A stretch of DNA of 16,470 bases from UBA4719 sp038249115 (lineage in GTDB: Bacteria; Actinomycetota; Actinomycetes; Actinomycetales; Dermatophilaceae): positions 1 through 16,470 of the forward strand of contig JBBRWQ010000074.1 of assembly GCA_038249115.1 (NCBI GenBank), written 5' to 3'. Positions within the stretch are counted from its first letter, which is position 1, and each line of letters begins with the position of its first letter. The notes beneath the pieces were generated by a model that was given only the letters and a program-made list of their open reading frames with translations, had not been told where the DNA came from and searched no databases. This document shows positions 1 through 6,464 of this stretch, one piece after another. Position numbers and translations under genes: made by a program.

Positions 1-183
1 CCGTGCGGTGAGCAGCGCCACGAGTCCCGCGACGAGGAACGCGATCGGCGCCCCACCGCCAGCGATCTGCACTGACAGCCCGAGGACCGCGAAGATCCCG
101 CCGCCGACCATCCCACCGACGCCGATCGCCACGACGCCCCAAAGGCCGATGCGTCTCGGTGATCCGGACCGACGTTTCGTCAC
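1..183 (-). CDS. APC-family amino acid/amine permease, N-terminal fragment
   Basis: The first 61 codons of a gene that leaves the window at position 1. The start is GTG at 183-181 on the minus strand, preceded by a purine-rich ribosome site (GAAGAGGGG) five bases away. The translation has a short basic N-terminus (VTKRRSGSPRRIGL) followed by a first membrane segment, GVVAIGVGGMVGGGIFAVLG. The glycine-rich GxGGMVGGGIF stretch in TM1 is the classic substrate/ion-binding signature of the APC (amino acid-polyamine-organocation) superfamily. A second hydrophobic segment (PIAFLVAGLVALLTA) follows. The gene is divergent from the choline operon and shares its upstream region, so it might import a related amine, but that is inference. 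The family call rests on TM1 only and the substrate cannot be told. Confidence 0.75.
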   Translation of the reverse strand, partial: MTKRRSGSPRRIGLWGVVAIGVGGMVGGGIFAVLGLSVQIAGGGAPIAFLVAGLVALLTAR

Positions 184-500
184 AGTTACCCCTCTTCCGT
201 GGCCTGCGGGGGGACTCACCGGGCCAGGGTTACCTCTGCGGGCAGTGCTGGCGGACGGCGGGTGGAGTAGTCACCGACATGTCCTGGGCCCTCTCGTCAT
301 CGAGCCCGTGAAGACAACAACGTACCTGTCGGAATCGTGTGTTGGCTGGGTAACGCGCCAGGCGCGAGACGGGACCAGGCAGACGGATGGGAGTCGGGCA
401 CAGGTCTCTTCACCATCAGCGCTCAGATTTCATGTCCACCTCCGGGCAGCATTTTCGTGGCCGGGAGCGGTAGAAAATCAATCCCGTACATTCCTCCCGA

Positions 501-550
501 AATTCATGCTGATCATGACAACGGGAATTCATCCTGATTATGACAAGGGG
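501..550. repeat. Tandem 25-bp direct repeat, likely operator pair
   Basis: Two adjacent 25-bp copies lie at 501-525 and 526-550 and agree at 22 of 25 positions; both begin AATTCAT and end in GGG. The first copy contains a perfect dyad, TCATG-CTGAT-CATGA (504-518). The second keeps an imperfect form, TCATC-CTGAT-TATGA (529-543). A dyad repeated at a fixed 25-bp step inside the only AT-rich patch of the intergenic region is what a dimeric repressor or activator site pair looks like. It lies about 160 bp before the first gene of the choline operon and about 320 bp before the divergent permease, so it could serve either. The binding protein is not in this window. Confidence 0.55.
515..544 (+). 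promoter_or_regulatory. Possible sigma-70-type promoter inside the tandem repeat
   Basis: ATGACA (515-520) matches a -35 box at five of six positions. TATGAC (539-544) is a fair -10, and the spacer is 18 bp. Both boxes fall inside the 25-bp repeats, so a bound regulator would block or contact polymerase directly. The transcript would have a leader of about 160 bases before the aldehyde dehydrogenase start. This is a pattern match only. Confidence 0.3.
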
Positions 551-710
551 TTGGCGACAGGTAAGGTCGATGACTTCGTTGCGAGGCTGAACGCCTTCCG
601 CAAGATTATCACTGGCGCCGGGTGTGTGAATGACCCAGGTTGAACGCGATGCCGTTACGGGCATACGGCGAGCGCGAGAACGATAAACCGAGCACGATCA
701 ACGCTCAATA

Positions 711-2201
711 ATGCCCGAAAGGCACGTTATCTCCTCAGACCTTTATGTCCAGGGCCAGTGGCTCAACGCCGAAGCCGGCGGTCAGCGCGAGATCCGGTGT
801 CCTGCCGACGGGACCCTGGTGGCGACCGTCTCCGAGGGAACCCGGCCAGACGCCATCCAGGCCATTCACGCGGCCCGGGCGGCCTTCGACCAGGGCGACT
901 GGCCGGCCACCTCCGAACGCGAGCGAGGCGCCCTGCTCCTGCGGGTGGCCGACCTGATGGTGCGCGACAAGGATGCTCTGGCCCGGGCCGAGGCCCTGGA
1001 CACGGGCAAGCGACTGCTCGAGGCCGAGTACGACATCGATGAGGTCGTCAGCTGCTTCCGCTACTACGGCGGTATCGCCGGCAGTGACGCCGGCCGGGTG
1101 ATCGACACCGGACGCAGCGACGCGATCAGCCGGGTGGTGCACGAGCCCGTGGGGGTCTGTGCCCTGATCACGCCATGGAACTACCCGCTGATGCAGACCT
1201 CGTGGAAGGTGGCTCCGGCGTTGTTGGCCGGCAACACCTTCGTCTTGAAACCCAGCGAGCTCACGCCCTCCACAGCGATCATCCTCATGCACTTGCTCGA
1301 GGAGGCGGGCCTGCCTGTTGGCGTAGCTAATCTGGTTCTGGGCGCGGGCGCAGAGGTCGGCGCGGTGCTGTCGGAACACCCTGACGTCGATCTGGTGTCG
1401 TTCACCGGCGGTCTGGAGACCGGACGGCGCGTGATGGCCGCGGCAGCGCAGACCGTCAAGAGGGTCGCCCTCGAGCTGGGCGGGAAGAACCCCAACATCA
1501 TCTTTGCCGACGCCGACTTCGAGACCGCTGTCGACTTCGCCCTCACCGCCGTGTTCCTGCACTCAGGGCAGGTCTGCTCGGCCGGCGCTCGACTGCTCGT
1601 CCAGGACGAGCTTCACGACCGGTTCGTGGACGAGGTCGTGCGTCGCGCCGACCTGATCCGCATGGGCGGCCCCTTCGATGACTCAGCCGAGACCGGCACG
1701 CTCATCTCGGCCGCACACCTGGCGAAGGTCTCCGCCTACGTCAGGGACGGGCTGGCCGAGGGCGCGGTCCTGAGGTGCGGCGGGTCCCGGGCCGAGGCGG
1801 GAGTCCTGGCCGACGGCTTCTTCTACCGCCCGACGGTGCTGGACGAATGCCATACCGGGATGCAGGTCGTCCAGGACGAGTCGTTCGGCCCGGTGATGAC
1901 GGTCGAGCGCTTCACTGACGAGGACGATGCCGTGCGCATCGCCAATGACACCCACTACGGCCTGGCCGGCGCGGTCTGGACCACTGACCCGGGCAAAGCC
2001 CAGCGGGTGGCCGTGCGGCTGCGGCACGGGACGGTCTGGATCAACGACTACCACCCCTACGTGCCACAGGCCGAGTGGGGCGGCTTCAAGCAGTCCGGGG
2101 TCGGCCGCGAGCTGGGCCAGGCCGGGCTCGCCGAGTACCGCGAGACCAAACACATCTGGCAGAACATCCGCCCGAAGGCGCAGCGATGGTTTAGCGCGTG
2201 A
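711..2201 (+). CDS. betB: Betaine aldehyde dehydrogenase (BetB/GbsA-like)
   Basis: NAD(P)+-dependent aldehyde dehydrogenase of 496 residues, the usual length for the family. It would oxidise betaine aldehyde to glycine betaine in the cytoplasm. The expected landmarks are present in order: cofactor-binding ITPWNYPL (N157) and VLKPSE (K180), the Rossmann-type FTGGLETGRR near 231, the general base in LELGGKNP (E255), the catalytic cysteine in GQVCSAGAR (C289) and ESFGPV near the C-terminus. The substrate is assigned from sequence type and, above all, from the neighbouring choline dehydrogenase and betaine-type ABC transporter. The chosen ATG has no clear ribosome site. No better in-frame start fits, because the folded region begins within ten residues. 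The next gene begins 46 bp downstream, consistent with one operon. Confidence 0.9.
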   Translation: MPERHVISSDLYVQGQWLNAEAGGQREIRCPADGTLVATVSEGTRPDAIQAIHAARAAFDQGDWPATSERERGALLLRVADLMVRDKDALARAEALDTGKRLLEAEYDIDEVVSCFRYYGGIAGSDAGRVIDTGRSDAISRVVHEPVGVCALITPWNYPLMQTSWKVAPALLAGNTFVLKPSELTPSTAIILMHLLEEAGLPVGVANLVLGAGAEVGAVLSEHPDVDLVSFTGGLETGRRVMAAAAQTVKRVALELGGKNPNIIFADADFETAVDFALTAVFLHSGQVCSAGARLLVQDELHDRFVDEVVRRADLIRMGGPFDDSAETGTLISAAHLAKVSAYVRDGLAEGAVLRCGGSRAEAGVLADGFFYRPTVLDECHTGMQVVQDESFGPVMTVERFTDEDDAVRIANDTHYGLAGAVWTTDPGKAQRVAVRLRHGTVWINDYHPYVPQAEWGGFKQSGVGRELGQAGLAEYRETKHIWQNIRPKAQRWFSA

Positions 2202-2247
2202 GCATCTCGCTGCGGCGCGCACCACAAGACCGAGGAGACGAAGTCAC

Positions 2248-3363
2248 ATGACCACCGACACCCAGGAACAGGTTTTCGAAGAGGATCCCGCCCCTGAGCG
2301 TTCGCCTGACCGCGCACCGGAGGTGACGCAGGAGGGCCAGCCGTCGGATCAGCCGGTGATCTCGGTCCGCAACCTGTGGAAGGTCTTCGGGCCCAATGCC
2401 GAGGCCGTTCCCACCACTCCAGAGCTCGCCGCTCTCTCACCTCGCGAGCTGATGGAACAGACCTCCTGCGTCGCTGCAGTGCACGACCTCAGCTTCGATG
2501 TCGCGCCCGGCGAGGTGTTTGTCGTGATGGGGCTGTCCGGCTCCGGCAAGTCGACCCTCATTCGCTGTCTGACCAGGCTCATCGAGCCGACCGCCGGCGA
2601 GATCCTCCTGAAGGGTGAGGACGTCCTGGCCGCTAACGAGAAGTCCCTGCGCGAGCTACGGCGCCACAAGATCTCCATGGTCTTCCAGCACTTCGGCCTG
2701 CTGCCGCACCGCCGGGTCATCGACAACGTCGCGTACGGGCTGGAGATCCGCGGAGCCAGCAAGGACGAGCGGTACAAGAGAGCCCGCGAGGTCATCGAGC
2801 TGGTCGGGCTCGACGGAAACGAGCACTCGTATCCCGACCAGCTCTCCGGTGGCATGCAGCAACGCGTCGGTCTTGCCAGGGCGCTGGCCGGCGACCCCGA
2901 TCTCCTGCTCTTCGACGAACCGTTCTCGGCCCTTGACCCGCTGATCCGGCTGGATATGCAGAACGAGATCATCCGGCTGCACCGCGACCTCGGCAAGACG
3001 ATGGTCTTCATCACCCACGACCTGTCCGAGGCCCTCAAGCTCGGCGACCGCATCCTGATCATGCGTGACGGGAAGATGGTCCAGGTGGGCACGGGTCCAG
3101 AGCTGGTGGGGGCACCTGCCGACGACTACGTCCGCGACTTCGTCAAGGAGATCCCCTTCTCGGGCGTCCTGACCCTGCGCTGGATAATGCGCCCGGCACG
3201 GCCCGGAGAGGTCCTTGACGGACCGGAGCTCGGTCCGGACGTGGTGGTCCACGAAGCGGTGCGCCTGGTGCTCGAAGCCGACCGCGTGGTGAAGGTTGTC
3301 GAGAACGGGGTCCTGCTCGGCGTCGTAGGTGACCACGAGATCGTCCGCGTGGTGTCGAGCTGA
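2248..3363 (+). CDS. proV: Glycine betaine/choline ABC transporter ATP-binding protein (ProV/OpuAA-like)
   Basis: ATPase subunit of a quaternary-amine importer, 371 residues. ATG at 2248 was chosen because GAGGAG (2232-2237) precedes it at proper spacing; the frame is open much further upstream but overlaps the dehydrogenase. Seen motifs: Walker A GLSGSGKST (95-103), Q-loop Q147, signature LSGGMQQR (199-206), Walker B LLLFDEP with D223/E224, and the H-loop histidine H257. As in ProV, about 45 residues with NPTxEL-like character (residues 50-75) sit between the first strand and Walker A. The first ~35 residues are acidic and Pro-rich, probably disordered. The C-terminal ~70 residues look like one CBS-like unit. 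Escherichia coli ProV is about 400 residues with a CBS pair, so ionic-strength sensing may be reduced or different here. It overlaps the permease gene by one base. Confidence 0.92.
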   Translation: MTTDTQEQVFEEDPAPERSPDRAPEVTQEGQPSDQPVISVRNLWKVFGPNAEAVPTTPELAALSPRELMEQTSCVAAVHDLSFDVAPGEVFVVMGLSGSGKSTLIRCLTRLIEPTAGEILLKGEDVLAANEKSLRELRRHKISMVFQHFGLLPHRRVIDNVAYGLEIRGASKDERYKRAREVIELVGLDGNEHSYPDQLSGGMQQRVGLARALAGDPDLLLFDEPFSALDPLIRLDMQNEIIRLHRDLGKTMVFITHDLSEALKLGDRILIMRDGKMVQVGTGPELVGAPADDYVRDFVKEIPFSGVLTLRWIMRPARPGEVLDGPELGPDVVVHEAVRLVLEADRVVKVVENGVLLGVVGDHEIVRVVSS

Positions 3364-5354
3364 TGACAGCAACGTCAGCGACCGCCCGGGTATCGGCCCG
3401 GATCCGGCTCCCGCGCTGGGGCTCCGCCGTCCTGGTGGTGATCGCCTGGCTGGTCGGCTTCGTGGTACTGCGAGGCCGCGACACGCTCACCCTGGCACAG
3501 GCGGACCTCACACCCGTCCACAGGCAGCTCAACCACCTGAACGACGCGGTGGGCGCGGGGCGGAGCACCAACCCGCTGTTCCTCTACTTCTTTGACCAGA
3601 TCCGCGCGGTCATCGACCTCATCGCGACGTTCATGCAGCACCTCATCGCCCAGCCTGCCTTCGGGCGCCCCGTTCCCATGATCGGGTGGGTCGGAGTCGT
3701 AGTGGTGGCATTCGTCGTGTCATGGGCCTTCGGCAATTTCAAGGTGGCCGTCCTGGCTGCGGCAGGGCTCGCAGTGCTGGGGATGCAGGGGCTCTGGAGC
3801 GAGAGCATGGACACCCTCGCCCTGACCACGACCGCGGTGATGCTCTCACTGCTGGTCGGGATCCCGCTCGGTATCTGGGCCGGTCTCTCGGACCGGTTCA
3901 ACGCGGTCATGACCCCATTCCTGGACTTCATGCAGACGATGCCCACGTTCGTCTACCTCGCGCCACTGACCCTGGTCTTCCTGATAGGCCCGGCCTCGGC
4001 GGCCATCGCCACCCTCATCTACGCGGCGCCACCGGTCATCAGGATCACCGCGCACGGTATCCGCGGAGTGGCCCCCGAGACGCTCGAGGCGGCTCAGTCG
4101 CTGGGGTCCACCCGCTTCCAGCTGCTGACCAAGGTCATGCTCCCGATGGCCAAACGCACGATCGTCATCGGCATCAACCAGACCATCATGGCCGCGTTGT
4201 CGATGGTGACCATAGCGGCGCTCATCGACGCTCCGGGGCTGGGTCGCGTGGTCCTGAAGGCGCTGCAGTCGCTGGATGTGGGAACAGCCTTCAACGCCGG
4301 GCTGTCGATCGTGGTCATGGCCATCGTGCTCGACCGGGTGACCACGGCAGCCAGCGTCCGCAGCGAGCTGGCCCGCCGGAACCTCGGAAGCCGCTCCAAC
4401 AAGCTTCGGCGCCCCGCCCTGGTGCTCGGGGCCGTGGTCTCCGCAGTCGCTGTCTACGCGTCATCCACGTACCTCTGGGCCGCAGAGTTCCCGGCCAAGC
4501 CCGATCTGGGCGGCCCGATCATCCGGACCGCCGGAGGGTTCTCGGACTGGGTTCAGCTGCACTTCAGTGAGACCACGAACTCCCTCAAGGACAACCTGAC
4601 CTACCACGTCCTCAACCCGTTCCAGATGCTGTTCACCGACTCGCCCTGGTGGCTCGTCGCTGCCGTCATCGTGGCGCTGGCCTTGATCCTCGGCAGCCGG
4701 CGGGCGGCGATCGGGGCAGCCGTCTGTCTCGCCGTCATCGTCGGCACCGGCCTGTGGTCGCATGCCATGAGCACGCTGGCCGCCACCCTGGTCGCCACGG
4801 TCGCGGTGATGGCGCTCGGGCTGTTCCTGGGGGTCTGGATGGGCCGCAGCCCGAAGGCAGACCGCGTGATCCGACCCGGTCTGGACGCGGCTCAGACCAT
4901 GCCCGCCTTCGTCTACCTCGTGCCCTTCGTGGCCTTGTTCGCCGCCAGCAGGTTCACCGCGATCGTGGCCGCGATCGTCTTCGCCACACCCATCACGATC
5001 AAGATCATCGCGGACGGGATCGCCGGTGTGCCCGAGGAGACGATTGAGGCAGCCACGGCAGCCGGGTCGAGCCGCTGGCAGATCATCACCAAGGTCCAGC
5101 TTCCGATGTCGATGCGCACGATCGCCCTGGCAACCAACCAGGGGCTGATCTACGTGCTCTCGATGGTCGTCGTCGGCGGCCTGGTGGGTGCCGGCGCCCT
5201 CGGCTACGACGTCGTGGCCGGCTTCCGGCAGAACAGCCTCTTCGGCAAGGGCCTCGCCGCCGGACTGGCGATCGTGATGCTCGGCATCATGCTCGACCGG
5301 GTGACCCAAGCCGCCGCCCGAAGGGTGGACGTCACCAGCCATGGGCACCACTGA
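3363..5354 (+). CDS. proW: Glycine betaine/choline ABC transporter permease, two fused ProW-like domains
   Basis: Inner-membrane channel of the importer, 663 residues, about twice a normal ProW permease. Its start overlaps the ATPase stop as TGATG, so translation is probably coupled. It contains two homologous permease domains. The first (about 145-335) has QTMPTFVYLAP and the ATPase-contacting EAA loop GVAPETLEAAQSLGSTRFQL followed by LPMAKRTI. The second (about 460-650) has QTMPAFVYLVP and GVPEETIEAATAAGSSRWQI followed by LPMSMRTI. Additional membrane segments lie near 20-37, 107-142, 350-372 and 428-463. The pair would make a pseudo-dimer that docks one ATPase dimer, so a single gene supplies both halves of the channel. 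A polar stretch (373-425) lies between the domains and is probably partly outside the membrane. Confidence 0.9.
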   Translation: MTATSATARVSARIRLPRWGSAVLVVIAWLVGFVVLRGRDTLTLAQADLTPVHRQLNHLNDAVGAGRSTNPLFLYFFDQIRAVIDLIATFMQHLIAQPAFGRPVPMIGWVGVVVVAFVVSWAFGNFKVAVLAAAGLAVLGMQGLWSESMDTLALTTTAVMLSLLVGIPLGIWAGLSDRFNAVMTPFLDFMQTMPTFVYLAPLTLVFLIGPASAAIATLIYAAPPVIRITAHGIRGVAPETLEAAQSLGSTRFQLLTKVMLPMAKRTIVIGINQTIMAALSMVTIAALIDAPGLGRVVLKALQSLDVGTAFNAGLSIVVMAIVLDRVTTAASVRSELARRNLGSRSNKLRRPALVLGAVVSAVAVYASSTYLWAAEFPAKPDLGGPIIRTAGGFSDWVQLHFSETTNSLKDNLTYHVLNPFQMLFTDSPWWLVAAVIVALALILGSRRAAIGAAVCLAVIVGTGLWSHAMSTLAATLVATVAVMALGLFLGVWMGRSPKADRVIRPGLDAAQTMPAFVYLVPFVALFAASRFTAIVAAIVFATPITIKIIADGIAGVPEETIEAATAAGSSRWQIITKVQLPMSMRTIALATNQGLIYVLSMVVVGGLVGAGALGYDVVAGFRQNSLFGKGLAAGLAIVMLGIMLDRVTQAAARRVDVTSHGHH

Positions 5355-5441
5355 CCGCCCACAGATCAGCAGAGCCGAGTCGGTCCACCGGATCGCACGG
5401 CAGATGAGCTCAAGCACGACCAACAGGAAAGAGTAAATAAC

Positions 5442-6461
5442 ATGACAGTCGGATTGTTCGGCAAGATGTCAACCTCAAACCGTGCCGTTGTAGTGCTCGC
5501 CACTGCCACCGCGGCGGCCCTCTCGCTGAGCGCGTGCGGCGGAGCCAAGATCGGAGACACCACAGCCGGGGCTGCCGGCGCTGCCGGCGCTGCCGCCAAG
5601 GAGTGAGGCCAGTTCAACCTGGCCGTCAACGCCTGGGTGGGCTACGAGGCCAACGCGGCCGTCATCGCCTATGTGGCTGAGAACAAGCTTGGCTGCACCG
5701 TGAAGAAGAAGAACCTCGACGAGCAGGTCTCGTGGCAGGGATTCTCCACCGGTGAGGTCGATGCCGTGGTCGAGAACTGGGGCCACGCCAGCCTGGTCAA
5801 GAAGTACATCACCGATCAGAAGGTCGCCGAGGACGCCGGACTGACCGGGAACATCGGCAAGATCGGCTGGTACGTGCCGCCCTTCCTGGCCAAGGCGCAC
5901 CCCGACATCCTGGACTCGAAGAACCTCAACAAGTACGCCGAGCTGTTCAAGACCAGCGAGTCCGGCGGCAAGGGCCAGCTGCTCGACGGAGACCCGGGCT
6001 TTGTCACCAACGACGCCGCACTGGTCAAGAACCTGAACCTGGACTACAAAGTGGTCTTCTCCGGGTCCGAGGCGGCCCTGATCACGAGCTTCCGGCAGGC
6101 CGAGCAGAACAAGAAGCCGATGATCGGCTACTTCTATGAGCCGCAGTGGTTCATGTCGGAAGTACCGCTGAAGAAGGTCGCCCTGCCGGCATTCACCAAG
6201 GGTTGTGACGACGTTGCCGCCAAGGTGGCCTGCGACTACCCGCTGTACGACCTGAACAAGGTCGTCAGCACCAAGTTCGCGAAGTCGGGCAGCCCGGCCT
6301 ACACGCTGGTCAAGAACTTCACCTGGACCAACGACGACCAGAACCTGGTCGCGAAGTACATCGCGCTGGACAAGATGTCCCCCGCAGATGCAGCCGAGAA
6401 GTGGGTCGACGCGAACCCGGACAAGGTCAACGCCTGGCTCGCCGGAACAGAAGCGAGCTGA
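5442..6461 (+). pseudogene. proX: Glycine betaine/choline-binding lipoprotein (ProX/OpuAC-like) interrupted by in-frame TGA
   Basis: Extracytoplasmic ligand-binding subunit of the importer; the open frame would be 339 residues. The start has a good ribosome site (AGGAAAGAG) and is followed by a lipoprotein signal ending in LSAC (C32). After an Ala/Gly linker, codon 55 is TGA (5604-5606), and the same frame then continues to 6461 with a well-preserved OpuAC-type domain. Aromatic residues suited to a quaternary-amine cage are intact: WVGYEA (W65), VSWQGF (W98), ENWGH (W113), GWYVPP (W143) and FYEPQW near 231-236. The mature domain has three cysteines (C85, C255, C264). The last two probably pair, leaving C85 alone unless codon 55 was cysteine. 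So TGA probably replaced TGC/TGT. It may be a nonsense mutation, a sequence error or recoding. Internal restart cannot rescue export, because the signal would be missing. Confidence 0.85.
5571..5597 (+). repeat. Three 9-bp repeats coding an Ala/Gly linker
   Basis: GCTGCCGGC occurs at 5571-5579 and 5580-5588, with a one-mismatch third copy at 5589-5597. It codes the AAG-AAG-AAA spacer between the lipidated cysteine and the folded domain of the binding protein. Gain or loss of units would keep the frame, so slippage here does not explain the TGA that follows seven bases later. Confidence 0.7.
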
Positions 6462-6464
6462 TCC

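Larger units (their letters stand above)
184..710. other. Non-coding divergent intergenic region
   Basis: This 527-bp gap lies between the minus-strand permease and the plus-strand choline operon. It has several short open frames on both strands, but none has a ribosome site together with recognisable protein content. The 460-550 part is clearly more AT-rich than the surroundings and holds a tandem 25-bp repeat. A short inverted repeat (ATGCC at 649-653, GGCAT at 660-664) lies nearer the first gene. I compared the permease leader with common riboswitch cores (glycine, guanidine, c-di-AMP) from memory and saw no convincing match. Confidence 0.6.

Noticed and set aside
184..360. A riboswitch in the leader of the minus-strand permease
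   Set aside because: GAGAG and GGTAAC pieces are present, but the conserved cores of glycine, guanidine and c-di-AMP riboswitches could not be assembled in order.
8..643. A 211-codon open frame on the plus strand at the window start
   Set aside because: It begins antisense to the APC permease and continues through the AT-rich regulatory region. It has no ribosome site and no protein-like composition.
1927..2247. Upstream extension of the ATPase gene by 107 codons
   Set aside because: The extension lies wholly in betB or its 3' gap in another frame. The ATG at 2248 has a proper ribosome site and gives the usual N-terminus.
5604..6461. Independent translation of the ligand-binding domain from a start after the TGA
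   Set aside because: AAGGAG at 5598-5603 looks like a ribosome site, but no ATG/GTG/TTG lies at suitable distance in frame; GTG at 5637 is too far. The product would also lack a secretion signal.
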